A stretch of DNA of 64,000 nt, taken from contig NZ_CABEHV010000004.1 in the NCBI RefSeq assembly GCF_901542415.1, positions 62,001 to 126,000 on the forward strand, written 5' to 3'. The position numbers were made by a program, and so were the translations under genes. Positions 27,523 to 37,132 of the stretch are shown here, one piece after another. The DNA comes from Streptococcus mitis (GTDB lineage Bacteria > Bacillota > Bacilli > Lactobacillales > Streptococcaceae). The first letter of the stretch is position 1. Every line of letters begins with the position of its first letter. A model generated the notes under the pieces. The model saw nothing but the letters and a program-made list of their open reading frames with translations. It was not told the DNA's origin and ran no database searches.

Positions 27523-28482
27523 ATGAGTCAAAAGATTATTGGGATTGACCTTGGTGGAACTTCTATCAAATTTGCAATCTTAACAACAGCAGGAGAAATC
27601 CAAGAAAAATGGTCTATCAAGACTAATATTTTGGATGAGGGAAGTCATATCGTAGATGATATGATTGAGTCTATTCAACATCGTTTGGACTTGCTTGGAT
27701 TAGCAGCAGCAGACTTCCAAGGTATTGGAATGGGTTCACCAGGTGTGGTTGATCGTGAAAAAGGAACTGTTATTGGTGCCTACAACTTGAACTGGAAAAC
27801 TCTTCAACCAATTAAAGAAAAAATTGAAAAAGCCTTGGGCATTCCATTCTTCATCGATAATGATGCCAACGTAGCGGCTCTTGGTGAACGTTGGATGGGG
27901 GCTGGTGATAACCAACCAGATGTTGTCTTTATGACACTTGGTACAGGTGTTGGTGGTGGTATCGTCGCAGAAGGAAAATTGCTTCACGGTGTTGCTGGTG
28001 CAGCAGGTGAGCTTGGCCACATCACTGTTGATTTTGACCAACCAATCGCATGTACTTGTGGTAAAAAAGGATGTCTTGAGACAGTGGCTTCTGCAACAGG
28101 AATTGTCAACTTGACTCGTCGCTATGCGGATGAATACGAAGGCGATGCAGCTTTGAAACGCTTGATTGATAATGGAGAAGAAGTAACCGCTAAGACAGTC
28201 TTTGACCTCGCAAAAGAAGGAGATGACCTTGCTTTGATCGTTTACCGTAACTTCTCACGTTACTTAGGAATCGCTTGTGCTAACATTGGCTCAATCCTAA
28301 ACCCATCAACAATCGTCATCGGTGGCGGTGTGTCAGCTGCAGGAGAATTCCTTCTACAAGGTGTTCAAAAAGTCTATGATGAAAATAGTTTCCCACAAGT
28401 ACGCACATCCACTAAATTGGCTCTTGCAACTCTAGGAAATGATGCTGGGGTTATCGGAGCAGCATCACTTGTTTTACAATAA
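27523..28482 (+). CDS. glk: ROK-family glucokinase
   Basis: It phosphorylates glucose with ATP to glucose 6-phosphate. The 319-residue length fits pneumococcal Gki. The N-terminal ATP loop is GIDLGGTSIKFA, and ROK signatures are FIDNDANVAALGE, TLGTGVGGG and the zinc motif CTCGKKGCLE. Two ATG codons are adjacent; the second (27523) is 6 nt from the AAGGAG site and is the better start. It stands alone with its own promoter. Confidence 0.95.
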   Translation: MSQKIIGIDLGGTSIKFAILTTAGEIQEKWSIKTNILDEGSHIVDDMIESIQHRLDLLGLAAADFQGIGMGSPGVVDREKGTVIGAYNLNWKTLQPIKEKIEKALGIPFFIDNDANVAALGERWMGAGDNQPDVVFMTLGTGVGGGIVAEGKLLHGVAGAAGELGHITVDFDQPIACTCGKKGCLETVASATGIVNLTRRYADEYEGDAALKRLIDNGEEVTAKTVFDLAKEGDDLALIVYRNFSRYLGIACANIGSILNPSTIVIGGGVSAAGEFLLQGVQKVYDENSFPQVRTSTKLALATLGNDAGVIGAASLVLQ

Positions 28483-28487
28483 GATAG

Positions 28488-28540
28488 AAAAAGGGGAAAA
28501 ATGCTAACCTAGAGTTAGTAATGTTCCTCTTTTCTTTTTT
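28488..28540 (+). terminator. Probable terminator after glk
   Basis: An imperfect long hairpin with inner arms CTAAC and GTTAG and outer AAAGGGG/CCTCTTT pairing is followed by a T run. Confidence 0.55.
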
Positions 28541-28578
28541 ATGCTATACTAGTTAGGAAATAAATGAGGTGAGAGTAA

Positions 28579-29418
28579 ATGACAAAAGCAGATACGATTT
28601 TTAAAGAGAATATTGAACGAATCCTCAAAGACGGTGTCTTTTCTGAGCAGGCCCGTCCCAAGTACAAGGATGGGACAGTTGCCAACTCCAAATACGTAAC
28701 GGGTGCCTTTGCAGAGTATGACTTGGCAAAAGGGGAATTTCCTATCACAACCTTGCGTCCCATTGCCATCAAATCCGCCATCAAGGAAGTGCTCTGGATT
28801 TACCAAGATCAGTCTAATAGCTTAGAAGTGCTGAATAGCAAGTACAATGTTCACTACTGGAATGACTGGGAAGTGGGAGATACGGGAACTATTGGTGAGC
28901 GTTACGGGGCGGTCGTTAAGAAACACGACATCATCAATAAGCTTCTCAAGCAGTTGGAAGCCAACCCTTGGAACCGCCGCAATATCATTTCTCTCTGGGA
29001 TTACCAAGCTTTCGAAGAAACAGACGGGTTGCTTCCATGCGCCTTTCAGACCATGTTTGATGTCCGCCGTGTAGATGGAGAAATCTATCTGGATGCGACC
29101 TTGACTCAGCGTTCGAATGATATGTTGGTGGCCCACCACATCAATGCTATGCAGTATGTGGCTCTTCAAATGATGATTGCCAAGCATTTTGGATGGAAGG
29201 TTGGGAAGTTCTTTTACTTCATCAACAACCTCCATATCTATGACAATCAATTTGAACAAGCTCAGGAATTGCTTCGTCGTGAACCGTCTGACTGCCAACC
29301 ACGCTTGGTTTTGAATGTTCCTGATGGGACTAATTTCTTTGATATCAAAGCAGAAGATTTTGAGTTGGTGGATTATGACCCTGTCAAGCCGCAGTTGAAG
29401 TTTGACCTAGCTATTTAA
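28579..29418 (+). CDS. thyA: Thymidylate synthase
   Basis: ThyA methylates dUMP to dTMP using methylene-tetrahydrofolate. The 279-residue protein has the nucleophile region [13 protein letters not shown] (about 151-163) and the nucleotide-binding segment [17 protein letters not shown]. The family length and C-terminus are normal. An extended -10 TGCTATACT (28542-28550) lies before the gap, and GAGGTGAG precedes the ATG. A bidirectional terminator separates it from the opposing small gene. Confidence 0.95.
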   Translation: MTKADTIFKENIERILKDGVFSEQARPKYKDGTVANSKYVTGAFAEYDLAKGEFPITTLRPIAIKSAIKEVLWIYQDQSNSLEVLNSKYNVHYWNDWEVGDTGTIGERYGAVVKKHDIINKLLKQLEANPWNRRNIISLWDYQAFEETDGLLPCAFQTMFDVRRVDGEIYLDATLTQRSNDMLVAHHINAMQYVALQMMIAKHFGWKVGKFFYFINNLHIYDNQFEQAQELLRREPSDCQPRLVLNVPDGTNFFDIKAEDFELVDYDPVKPQLKFDLAI

Positions 29419-29428
29419 AAGAATAGAA

Positions 29429-29464
29429 AAAAGAAGTTGAGACAATAAATCCCAACTTCTTTTA
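29429..29464. terminator. Bidirectional terminator between thyA and the DUF3042 gene
   Basis: AAGAAGTTG (29431-29439) pairs with CAACTTCTT (29453-29461), flanked by A and T runs on both sides. Confidence 0.8.
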
Positions 29465-29468
29465 TTTC

Positions 29469-29639
29469 TTAACGTGATACGCGGCGACGAGCTGCTTTTT
29501 TACGGTTTTCTTCGATGAAAGCTGCTTTTTGCTCTTCTGGTTCAATCACTTTCTTTTTAAATGCGTATACTGCACCTGCGACTGCAGCGACAGTTCCTGC
29601 GACACCTGTTACAAGACCTTTAGCGAATCCTTTAGCCAT
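29469..29639 (-). CDS. DUF3042 family small protein
   Basis: A 56-residue protein is encoded on the minus strand. It begins MAKGFAKGLVTGVAG with a hydrophobic glycine/alanine stretch to about residue 26 and ends in a basic, charged tail, KAARRRVSR. This is the pattern of the DUF3042 family of lactobacilli and streptococci, function unknown, perhaps membrane-associated. The ATG follows a GGAGGAAG site (29643-29650). It lies convergent to thyA and divergent from miaA. Confidence 0.85.
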   Translation of the reverse strand: MAKGFAKGLVTGVAGTVAAVAGAVYAFKKKVIEPEEQKAAFIEENRKKAARRRVSR

Positions 29640-29759
29640 GAGTCTTCCTCCTTTATCTTATTAATCAGCCAGCCCCTTCAAGAGGTCACATTTTTCTGAC
29701 TGACCTTTTTGTGTTATAATAATAGTAACGAAAAAATGGGAATTTTTCAAGGAAAAAAG

Positions 29760-30644
29760 ATGAAAACAAAAATAATTGTGATTGTTGGACCGACTGCAGT
29801 TGGAAAGACGGCTCTAGCCATTGAAGTAGCCAAGCGTTTTAATGGCGAAGTGGTTAGTGGTGATAGTCAGCAAGTCTATCGAGGTCTGGATATTGGGACG
29901 GCCAAGGCTAGCCCAGAGGAGCAGGCAGCTGTTCCCCATCATTTGATTGATGTTAGAGAGGTAACCGAGTCTTACTCGGCTTTTGATTTTGTTTCAGAAG
30001 CTAAGATGGCTATTGGAGATATTCACAGCCGTGGCAAGCTTGCCATTATTGCTGGTGGGACTGGACTTTATATCCAGAGCTTGCTAGAAGGTTACCACCT
30101 GGGTGGGGAGACTCCCCATGAGGAGATTCTGGCCTATCGGGCTAGTTTGGAGCCTTATACAGATGAGGAATTAGCTCATCTTGTGGCGCAAGCAGGCTTT
30201 GAGATTCCCCAGTTTAATCGTCGTCGTGCTATGCGTGCATTGGAAATTGCCCATTTTGGTCAGGATTTGGAAAATCAAGAGAGTCTATATGAACCACTGA
30301 TTATCTGCTTGGATGATGAGCGCAGTCAATTATATGAACGTATCAATCACCGAGTGGACCTGATGTTTGAAGCTGGACTTCTAGACGAAGCCAAGTGGTT
30401 GTTTGACCATTATCCAGATGTGCAGGCTGCTAAAGGAATTGGCTATAAGGAACTCTTTCCTTACTTCCGTGGAGAGCAGACCTTGGAGGAAGCCAGTGAG
30501 AGTCTCAAACAGGCGACTCGTCGTTTTGCCAAGCGTCAGCTAACTTGGTTCCGTAATCGCATGCAGGTCACCTTTTATCAGATTGGAGAGTCTGGTGTGC
30601 AAGACCGCATTTTAAGCCAGATAGAGGAGTTTTTAGATGATTGA
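29760..30644 (+). CDS. miaA: tRNA dimethylallyltransferase
   Basis: MiaA adds a dimethylallyl group to A37 of tRNAs reading UNN codons. The P-loop [11 protein letters not shown] starts at residue 9, and the motifs [17 protein letters not shown] and [14 protein letters not shown] are canonical. The start is ATG 29760 with AAGGAAAAAAG upstream. A TATAAT at 29714-29719 puts the transcript start after the in-frame codon at 29709, excluding it. The gene overlaps hflX by 8 nt. Length of 294 residues is normal. Confidence 0.95.
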   Translation: MKTKIIVIVGPTAVGKTALAIEVAKRFNGEVVSGDSQQVYRGLDIGTAKASPEEQAAVPHHLIDVREVTESYSAFDFVSEAKMAIGDIHSRGKLAIIAGGTGLYIQSLLEGYHLGGETPHEEILAYRASLEPYTDEELAHLVAQAGFEIPQFNRRRAMRALEIAHFGQDLENQESLYEPLIICLDDERSQLYERINHRVDLMFEAGLLDEAKWLFDHYPDVQAAKGIGYKELFPYFRGEQTLEEASESLKQATRRFAKRQLTWFRNRMQVTFYQIGESGVQDRILSQIEEFLDD

Positions 30645-31875
30645 TACGGAGAAAAAAGAGGAGCGAGTCCTGCTCATAGGTGTAGAATTGCAGGGCATGG
30701 ACAATTTTGACCTCTCTATGGAAGAATTGGCCAGTCTAGCTAAGACAGCTGGGGCAGTCGTTGTAGATAGCTACAGACAAAAACGTGAAAAATATGATTC
30801 TAAGACCTTCGTCGGCTCTGGTAAGTTGGAAGAAATTGCGCTTATGGTGGATGCAGAAGAAATTACCACTGTCATCGTCAACAACCGTCTGACCCCAAGG
30901 CAAAATGTCAATCTAGAGGAAGTTCTGGGTGTTAAGGTCATTGACCGTATGCAGTTGATTTTGGATATCTTTGCCATGCGGGCTCGAAGCCATGAAGGGA
31001 AGCTCCAAGTTCACCTAGCCCAGCTCAAATACCTCTTGCCTCGCTTGGTTGGTCAGGGAATTATGCTCAGCCGTCAGGCAGGGGGAATTGGTTCCCGTGG
31101 TCCTGGTGAAAGCCAGTTGGAGCTGAACCGTCGTAGCGTTCGCAATCAAATCACAGATATCGAACGCCAACTTAAGATCGTCGAGAAAAATCGGGCGACT
31201 GTCAGAGAAAAACGTTTGGAGTCAAGCACTTTTAAGATTGGTTTGATTAGTTACACTAATGCTGGGAAATCAACCATCATGAATACCTTGACCAGTAAGA
31301 CCCAGTATGAGGCTGACGAGCTATTTGCGACTCTAGATGCGACGACTAAGAGTATCCATCTAGGGGGTAATCTTCAAGTAACTTTGACAGATACAGTGGG
31401 CTTTATCCAAGATTTGCCGACAGAGTTGGTGTCCAGTTTCAAATCAACCTTGGAAGAAAGCAAGCATGTGGATCTTCTGGTTCATGTTATCGATGCCAGC
31501 AATCCTTACCACGAGGAACATGAAAAAACAGTTCTTTCCATCATGAAAGACTTAGATATGGAAGATATTCCTCGTCTGACACTTTATAATAAAGCGGATT
31601 TGGTGGAGGATTTTACTCCTACCCAAACCCCTTATGCTCTTATTTCAGCTAAGGCTGAGGATAGTCGTGAGAACTTGCAGGCACTATTTTTAGAGAAAAT
31701 CAAGGATATTTTTGAATCTTTTACCCTGCGAGTGCCTTTTTCTAAGTCCTACAAGATTCACGATTTAGAAAGTGTTGCGATTCTGGAAGAACGCGATTAT
31801 CAGGAGGACGGCGAAGTGATTACAGGCTACATTTCTGAGAAAAACAAATGGAGGTTAGAGGAATTTTATGACTGA
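30637..31875 (+). CDS. hflX: Ribosome-associated GTPase HflX
   Basis: HflX binds ribosomes and splits stalled 70S particles in other bacteria. The 412-residue protein has the HflX N-terminal domain with [14 protein letters not shown], the glycine-rich motif [17 protein letters not shown], and the G domain: G1 [12 protein letters not shown]3 DTVGF, G4 NKAD. It overlaps miaA before it and the next gene after it by 8 nt each, so it lies inside a tightly coupled operon with tRNA-processing genes. Confidence 0.95.
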   Translation: MIDTEKKEERVLLIGVELQGMDNFDLSMEELASLAKTAGAVVVDSYRQKREKYDSKTFVGSGKLEEIALMVDAEEITTVIVNNRLTPRQNVNLEEVLGVKVIDRMQLILDIFAMRARSHEGKLQVHLAQLKYLLPRLVGQGIMLSRQAGGIGSRGPGESQLELNRRSVRNQITDIERQLKIVEKNRATVREKRLESSTFKIGLISYTNAGKSTIMNTLTSKTQYEADELFATLDATTKSIHLGGNLQVTLTDTVGFIQDLPTELVSSFKSTLEESKHVDLLVHVIDASNPYHEEHEKTVLSIMKDLDMEDIPRLTLYNKADLVEDFTPTQTPYALISAKAEDSRENLQALFLEKIKDIFESFTLRVPFSKSYKIHDLESVAILEERDYQEDGEVITGYISEKNKWRLEEFYD

Positions 31876-32491
31876 TATTAAAACCTTGGCTCTAAAATAT
31901 GGGGGCTATACAAGTCTGGATAAGGTCTATCTGGCTCAACTTCTAGCTGGTAGAACAGAGCAGGAGCAGTTGGCACTGATCACTCCTCCGCCCAGCGTGG
32001 TCAATGCTTACTTTGCAGAACTCTACCAAAAAAAGAGTCCTGAAGCAGCGACGGATTATTTTGCGGAACTCAGTCAGGAACTGAATCTTTACAACGTTGA
32101 GCCAAGTTTCACCATAGAAAACAAGCCTTTTATTCGTCTTAACCTATCTGGCAAATCCTTTGGTTTTTGTTATGAGAGTGAGGGACTGGGTCGAATTTTC
32201 TCTGAGAATGAAGAGAAGATTTCGGATGACTTGCTTTTTGAAATTGCACAAATTTTCCCCCATCAACTAGTCTTTGAGGAGTCTCGCAAGATTTACATGA
32301 AGGCTGTTGGAGATGAGGAAGTTGTTAGCATGGAGAGTCTCACAGCTTTAACTGATTTAGAAAGCTTGGCTGATGGTCGCAAACGTCTAAAAGGTTATAG
32401 TCAAGAGGATTTACTGCAAGAAGCTGCTTCTTTTTCTGGCAAACGCTATTTCCGATCGGAAAACCGCACAGCCATGTTATATATTGATTAA
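31868..32491 (+). CDS. Conserved streptococcal protein, function unknown
   Basis: The 207-residue soluble protein has no signal, membrane helix or recognised catalytic motif. It has an acidic, leucine-rich sequence with an internal block [19 protein letters not shown]. The ATG overlaps the hflX stop by 8 nt and rnz follows 14 nt after the stop, so it belongs to the miaA-hflX-rnz operon. The same order occurs in pneumococcus as I recall. A role near RNA metabolism is only a context guess. Confidence 0.8.
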   Translation: MTDIKTLALKYGGYTSLDKVYLAQLLAGRTEQEQLALITPPPSVVNAYFAELYQKKSPEAATDYFAELSQELNLYNVEPSFTIENKPFIRLNLSGKSFGFCYESEGLGRIFSENEEKISDDLLFEIAQIFPHQLVFEESRKIYMKAVGDEEVVSMESLTALTDLESLADGRKRLKGYSQEDLLQEAASFSGKRYFRSENRTAMLYID

Positions 32492-32505
32492 TTAGAAAGT
32501 ATCGA

Positions 32506-33435
32506 ATGGATATTCAATTTTTAGGAACGGGGGCTGGTCAGCCCTCTAAAGCCCGCAACGTTTCAAGTCTCGCCCTGAAACTCTTGGACGAGATTAACGA
32601 AGTTTGGCTCTTTGACTGTGGAGAAGGTACGCAAAATCGCATTCTGGAAACCACAATTCGACCACGTAAGGTCAGCAAAATCTTTATTACCCACCTGCAT
32701 GGAGACCACATTTTTGGCTTACCAGGTTTCCTTTCTAGCCGTGCCTTTCAGGCCAATGAAGAGCAGACAGATTTGGAAATCTATGGACCTCAAGGAATCA
32801 AGTCATTTGTCTTAACCAGCCTTCGTGTGTCAGGTTCTCGTCTGCCCTACCGCATTCATTTCCATGAGTTTGACCAAGATTCTTTAGGGAAAATCCTTGA
32901 AACCGATAAATTCACGGTGTATGCAGAGGAGCTGGACCACACTATTTTCTGTGTTGGTTATCGTGTCATGCAAAAGGACCTAGAAGGTACCTTGGATGCA
33001 GAAAAACTCAAGGCAGCTGGTGTCCCATTTGGCCCACTTTTTGGGAAAATCAAAAACGGCCAGGATGTTGTTTTGGAAGACGGAACTGAAATCAAGGCAG
33101 CAGACTATATCTCAGCGCCACGTCCTGGTAAGATTATTACTATTTTAGGAGACACTCGAAAAACGGATGCCAGTGTGCGTCTGGCTGTCAATGCCGATGT
33201 CCTAGTCCATGAATCGACTTATGGCAAGGGTGATGAAAAAATTGCTCGTAACCATGGCCACTCTACTAACATGCAAGCTGCACAAGTAGCGGTAGAAGCA
33301 GGTGCCAAACGACTATTGCTCAATCATATCAGTGCCCGTTTCCTCTCAAAAGATATCAGCAAGCTTAAAAAAGACGCTGCTAGTGTCTTTGAAAATGTCC
33401 ATGTGGTCAAAGACTTGGAAGAAGTGGAAATCTAA
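32506..33435 (+). CDS. rnz: Ribonuclease Z
   Basis: RNase Z cuts the 3' trailer of tRNA precursors. The 309-residue protein is of the short ElaC type. It has the zinc-binding motif [13 protein letters not shown] (about residues 61-73), [12 protein letters not shown], and later GDTRKTD and ESTYGKGDE with RNHGHSTN. Placement with miaA and hflX groups tRNA maturation functions. It starts at ATG 32506 after GAAAGTATCGA, a weak site. Confidence 0.95.
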   Translation: MDIQFLGTGAGQPSKARNVSSLALKLLDEINEVWLFDCGEGTQNRILETTIRPRKVSKIFITHLHGDHIFGLPGFLSSRAFQANEEQTDLEIYGPQGIKSFVLTSLRVSGSRLPYRIHFHEFDQDSLGKILETDKFTVYAEELDHTIFCVGYRVMQKDLEGTLDAEKLKAAGVPFGPLFGKIKNGQDVVLEDGTEIKAADYISAPRPGKIITILGDTRKTDASVRLAVNADVLVHESTYGKGDEKIARNHGHSTNMQAAQVAVEAGAKRLLLNHISARFLSKDISKLKKDAASVFENVHVVKDLEEVEI

Positions 33436-33455
33436 AAGCTTGAGAAAGGATAAGT

Positions 33456-34211
33456 ATGCCTACTATTCTCATTACCGGAGCTAGCGGTGGCCTAGCCCAA
33501 GAAATGGTCAAACTCTTGCAAAATGACCAACTCATCTTGCTTGGAAGAAAGAAGGAAAAATTAGCCCAACTCTACGGAAATCATCCCCGTGCAGAATTGA
33601 TGGAAATCGATATTACCGATGACTCAGCCTTAGAATCTCTGGTAACTGACCTCTATCTCCGTTATGGCAAGATTGATATTTTGATAAACAACGCTGGTTA
33701 CGGAATTTTTGAGGAATTTGACCAGATTTCCGATCAAGATATTCATCAGATGTTCGAGGTCAATACCTTTGCCCTAATGAATCTGTCTCGTCGCCTTGCG
33801 GCTCGAATGAAGGAAAGCCGAAAAGGCCATATCATCAATATCGTCAGCATGGCAGGTTTGATCGCTACTGGCAAGTCTAGTCTCTACTCAGCGACCAAGT
33901 TTGCGGCCATTGGTTTTTCAAATGCTCTGCGCCTCGAACTCATGCCCTATGGAGTCTATGTGACAACAGTCAATCCAGGACCAATCCGAACAGGATTTTT
34001 TGACCAGGCCGATCCAGATGGAACCTATCTCAAGTCTGTTGACCGTTTCCTGCTAGAACCAGATGCAGTGGCTAAAAAGATTGTCAAGATTATAGGAAAA
34101 AATAAACGGGAACTCAATCTCCCAGTTTTGTTGAACCTAGCTCATAAGTTTTATACCCTCTTTCCAAAGCTAGCTGATAAGCTGGCAGGGGAGACTTTTA
34201 ATTATAAGTAA
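33456..34211 (+). CDS. Short-chain dehydrogenase/reductase
   Basis: The 251-residue protein has the SDR cofactor loop ITGASGGLAQEM, the NNAGYGIF motif, and the catalytic serine followed by YSATK at about residues 145-149. It belongs to the classical SDR group (YqjQ-like). The substrate cannot be read. AGAAAGGAT precedes the ATG. It is 20 nt after rnz and ends the operon at a bidirectional terminator. Confidence 0.9.
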   Translation: MPTILITGASGGLAQEMVKLLQNDQLILLGRKKEKLAQLYGNHPRAELMEIDITDDSALESLVTDLYLRYGKIDILINNAGYGIFEEFDQISDQDIHQMFEVNTFALMNLSRRLAARMKESRKGHIINIVSMAGLIATGKSSLYSATKFAAIGFSNALRLELMPYGVYVTTVNPGPIRTGFFDQADPDGTYLKSVDRFLLEPDAVAKKIVKIIGKNKRELNLPVLLNLAHKFYTLFPKLADKLAGETFNYK

Positions 34212-34263
34212 AAAGAACCAATATGCAGGTTGTTGCTAGCCTACATATTGGTTCTTATTTTTT
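34212..34263. terminator. Bidirectional terminator between SDR and LysR genes
   Basis: A long stem AAGAACCAATATG paired with CATATTGGTTCTT with A and T runs at both ends serves the two convergent genes. Confidence 0.85.
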
Positions 34264-34264
34264 C

Positions 34265-35173
34265 TCAACTATCAAACTGGACTTCTTCTAGTAGATAGTC
34301 GATAAAGCGTTCGCCCATCTTAGATAGGCTGGTTTTTTCATGCTGGATATAGACCAGCTCAATGGGGTCATCAATATCCAATGGGATAGAAACGATATTG
34401 TCTCCGTTGAGGTTACTGTTCAAAATCCCTGTCGCAATGGTATATCCATCCAGACCAATCAAGAGATTAAAGAGGGTGGCACGGTCACTGACTACGATAG
34501 ATTTCTTGTGGTGTTCTTGAGAAAGAATCTCTTCTGAAAAGTAGAAGGAGTTGTGCGTCCCTTGGTCATAGCTGAGGTAAGGGAAGTTTTCCAAATCAGA
34601 TAGTTTGACCTTGTCTTTTTTTGCCAGAGGGTTGGTCTTGCTGACAAAGATATGCGGTTGCGCTGTGAAGAGATGGTGAGCCAGCAGGTGGTTGTCATCC
34701 AGCATTTTCGTTAAAACATCACGGTTGTAGCTGTTAAAAAATAGGACACCGACCTCACTACGGAAGTTCTTGACGTCGTCGATAATCTCCCAAGTACGAG
34801 TTTCACGAAGGAAGAGCTCGTATTTCTCCATATCGCTTTTCTTGAGCAAAGAGACAAAGGCATTGACCACAAAGGCATAGTGTTGAGACGAAACGCTAAA
34901 GAGTTCGCGGTGGGCGACAGGATTTTTATAGCGTTCCTCCAGAAGCTGGGTTTGCTCGACAACCTGACGGGCATAAGAGAGGAACTCCATCCCATCACGG
35001 GTCAAGGTAATGCCCTTGGGATTGCGGATAAAGATTTCAATGCCCATTTCATTTTCCAAATCTCTCACAGCATTGGAAAGACTAGGTTGGGTGATAAAGA
35101 GTTGCTTGGCTGCCTCATTCATGGAGCCAGTTTCGACGATTTTGATAATATAGTGTAATTGTTGAATTCTCAT
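34265..35173 (-). CDS. LysR-family regulator, CpsY/MtaR-like
   Basis: The 302-residue protein starts MRIQQLHYIIKIVETGSMNE, with a classical winged HTH (ETGSMNEAAKQLFITQPSLS) and a substrate-binding effector domain. The start at 35173 fits the family; an upstream in-frame ATG (35311) would add 46 residues unlike LysR proteins. The N-terminus resembles CpsY/MtaR, which in other streptococci acts on methionine transport and cell-wall traits, as I recall. The gene stands alone, divergent from the yqgQ-like gene. Its target is not deducible here. Confidence 0.85.
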   Translation of the reverse strand: MRIQQLHYIIKIVETGSMNEAAKQLFITQPSLSNAVRDLENEMGIEIFIRNPKGITLTRDGMEFLSYARQVVEQTQLLEERYKNPVAHRELFSVSSQHYAFVVNAFVSLLKKSDMEKYELFLRETRTWEIIDDVKNFRSEVGVLFFNSYNRDVLTKMLDDNHLLAHHLFTAQPHIFVSKTNPLAKKDKVKLSDLENFPYLSYDQGTHNSFYFSEEILSQEHHKKSIVVSDRATLFNLLIGLDGYTIATGILNSNLNGDNIVSIPLDIDDPIELVYIQHEKTSLSKMGERFIDYLLEEVQFDS

Positions 35174-35284
35174 GTTTTTATTGTACCACACTTGCGTCAG
35201 AATCGCCAAGGAAGATAGGAAAATCAGGAGGAGTGTGTGATTCTCTTCTTGAAAAAAACACAAAATTTTGCTAGAATGAGTCTT

Positions 35285-35506
35285 ATGAAAACATTCTATG
35301 ATGTGCAGCAATTCCTCAAACGATTTGGTATTATTGTTTACATGGGAAAACGCTTATATGATATTGAACTGATGAAGTTGGAACTCTCTCGGATTTACGA
35401 TGCAGGGTTGATGGACAAATTAGACTATCTAGAAGCAGAAGCGGTTCTTCGCAGAGAGCACAAGGTAGAATTGGATTATATTGAGAAAAATGGAGAAAAG
35501 AACTAA
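35285..35506 (+). CDS. YqgQ-family (DUF910) small protein
   Basis: A 73-residue acidic helical protein with YDVQQFLKRFGIIVYMGKRL, characteristic of the YqgQ/DUF910 family, whose members may bind single-stranded nucleic acid. The ATG at 35285 is the plausible start; an in-frame codon 48 nt upstream lies in the divergent promoter region. The stop overlaps the next ATG region (35506), so the rhodanese-like gene is coupled. In many Firmicutes this gene precedes glucokinase; here glk lies 7 kb away. Confidence 0.85.
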   Translation: MKTFYDVQQFLKRFGIIVYMGKRLYDIELMKLELSRIYDAGLMDKLDYLEAEAVLRREHKVELDYIEKNGEKN

Positions 35507-35886
35507 TGGTTACTTGGATTTTGTGGGCACTTATACTAGCAATGTTGGCATGGATGGGCTTTAACTATCTTCGTATTCGCCGTGCGGCTAAAATCGTAGA
35601 CAATGAGGAGTTTGAAGCCTTGATTCGTACAGGTCAATTGATTGATTTGCGTGATCCAGCAGAATTCCACAGAAAACATATCCTTGGGGCCCGCAATATT
35701 CCTTCAAGTCAGTTGAAGACTAGTCTTGCAGCCCTTCGTAAAGATAAACCTGTCCTTCTTTACGAAAACCAACGTGCGCAACGTGTGACAAATGCAGCCC
35801 TTTACTTGAAAAAACAAGGTTTTTCTGAGATTTATATCCTTTCTTATGGTTTGGATTCTTGGAAAGGGAAAGTGAAGACTAGCTAA
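35506..35886 (+). CDS. Membrane-anchored rhodanese-like protein lacking the catalytic cysteine
   Basis: The 126-residue protein has an N-terminal membrane helix (residues 3-20) and a rhodanese fold: LIDLRDPAEFHRKHILGARN is the usual substrate-loop region. Where an active rhodanese has a Cys in a CxxxxR loop, this protein reads LLYENQRAQRV, with Glu in place of Cys. It should not carry out sulfur transfer through a persulfide. It probably acts as a binding domain. It overlaps the YqgQ gene by one base. Confidence 0.88.
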   Translation: MVTWILWALILAMLAWMGFNYLRIRRAAKIVDNEEFEALIRTGQLIDLRDPAEFHRKHILGARNIPSSQLKTSLAALRKDKPVLLYENQRAQRVTNAALYLKKQGFSEIYILSYGLDSWKGKVKTS

Positions 35887-35935
35887 CCTTATTTCCAAAT
35901 TAGTCGAATGATAGGATGAAGCTATTGTTTTATAG

Positions 35936-35941
35936 TATAAT
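35936..35941 (+). promoter_or_regulatory. -10 box of the small membrane gene
   Basis: TATAAT is found 33 nt before the ATG, after the stop of the rhodanese-like gene. Confidence 0.5.
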
Positions 35942-35973
35942 TAATTTGTATAAATTTAAGGAGTTCTTAGAAC

Positions 35974-36216
35974 ATGAAAGAAAAGAAGAAAAATCCACTT
36001 TTTGTTGGTATCTTGTCGATTATTCTTGCTTTGTTATTTCCGTTGGGAGGTATTGGTTTAGGTATTACCAGTTTATTGTATGCTAACTCACTTCAAAAAG
36101 AATCTGGACTAGACTATAAAACAGAAAAAATTATAGCTATTGTAGGGATTGTAGTTTCCGTAATTAATTGGGTTTTAGGATTGATTCTTTTTTATGAATT
36201 AAGTAGTGTAAAATAA
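35974..36216 (+). CDS. Small membrane protein (DUF4190-like)
   Basis: An 80-residue protein with two hydrophobic helices (about 10-35 and 50-75) separated by a short polar loop. The layout and the segment FPLGGIGLGITSLLYA resemble DUF4190-type small membrane proteins. AAGGAG precedes the ATG. Function is unknown. Confidence 0.75.
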   Translation: MKEKKKNPLFVGILSIILALLFPLGGIGLGITSLLYANSLQKESGLDYKTEKIIAIVGIVVSVINWVLGLILFYELSSVK

Positions 36217-36245
36217 AAAAGCTTTAATTTTAAAGCTTTTTTGTT
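36215..36245. terminator. Bidirectional terminator
   Basis: AAAAAAGCTTTA and TAAAGCTTTTTT form a perfect 12-bp stem between the convergent small gene and rsuA. Confidence 0.85.
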
Positions 36246-36971
36246 TTATCGACTCATCTCTAAATAGTTTTTAATGATTTGTAACTCTTTTTGGTTCAAA
36301 GGGCGGTAGTTACCTTCTGCTAAATCTGGGTTCAATGTGAAGTCCCCAAATTGGATTCTCTTGAGGCTAGTCACCTTGACACCAATCGAGAGGAACATTT
36401 TCTTAACCTGATGAAATTTTCCTTCTGAAATGGTAATAGAGGCTTGGCTGTGGGAAGGACTTGCAGATAGAATCTTTAGTCTTGCAGGTTTACAGACAGT
36501 GCCATCTAAAAAGACAATTCCCTTTTGAAAGGCTTGGATATGGTCAGGTGTTAGAAGTCCATTAACCTCAACTTGATAAGTCTTATCGACATGATATTGG
36601 GGATGGAGGAGTTGGAAGCCCAAGGGACCGTTATCGGTCAAGAGAAGGAGTCCTGTCGTATCTCGGTCCAGTCGGCCGACGGCATAGAGCTTGTCAGACT
36701 GGATGTCAGGCGGAAGGAGGTCCATGACGGTTGGAAGTTTCTTGTCTTTGTTGGCTGTAACGACACCAGCAGGTTTATGAAGCATAAGATAGGTGTGCTC
36801 ATAGCCTCGAATGATTTGGTCTTGAAAAAGGAGTTTTTGTAGTCCTGTATCGATATTTTGGGCTAGGGAGCGGGCTGGGCGACCATCGACTAGAATTTCC
36901 TCTTTGAGTAAGGCTTGTTTCATGGCCTTTCGGCTGATTTTTTCTTTGGCTAATAAATTATCTAAACGCAT
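36246..36971 (-). CDS. rsuA: 16S rRNA pseudouridine synthase RsuA
   Basis: RsuA makes pseudouridine 516 in 16S rRNA. The 241-residue protein has an S4-like N-terminus (MRLDNLLAKEKISRKAMKQA), the catalytic motif GRLDRDTTGLLLLT (about residues 103-116) and the C-terminal motif EGKFHQVKKMF. The length is normal. It is a single gene transcribed against typA. Confidence 0.92.
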   Translation of the reverse strand: MRLDNLLAKEKISRKAMKQALLKEEILVDGRPARSLAQNIDTGLQKLLFQDQIIRGYEHTYLMLHKPAGVVTANKDKKLPTVMDLLPPDIQSDKLYAVGRLDRDTTGLLLLTDNGPLGFQLLHPQYHVDKTYQVEVNGLLTPDHIQAFQKGIVFLDGTVCKPARLKILSASPSHSQASITISEGKFHQVKKMFLSIGVKVTSLKRIQFGDFTLNPDLAEGNYRPLNQKELQIIKNYLEMSR

Positions 36972-37084
36972 ACTGTGCCTATCTTATCATAAGTCGCTTG
37001 CTTTGAAAAGGCTTGACGTGAAAAGAAAAGCGGAGTGAAAACATTTACACTTGCTTGAATTATGTTATTTACTTGAAATTATGG

Positions 37085-37090
37085 TATAAT
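37085..37090 (+). promoter_or_regulatory. -10 box of typA (extended)
   Basis: TGGTATAAT gives a consensus extended -10 ending 43 nt before the chosen typA ATG. Confidence 0.7.
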
Positions 37091-37132
37091 CGTTCAGTTA
37101 GAAAATAAATTTTGAATATTATAGAGGAAATC

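Noticed and set aside
29709..29759. Upstream start for miaA
   Set aside because: A TATAAT box overlaps it and the ATG at 29760 has a better site and the conserved N-terminus.
35174..35311. Longer LysR start with 46 extra residues
   Set aside because: LysR proteins begin just before the HTH; the extension runs through the divergent promoter region.
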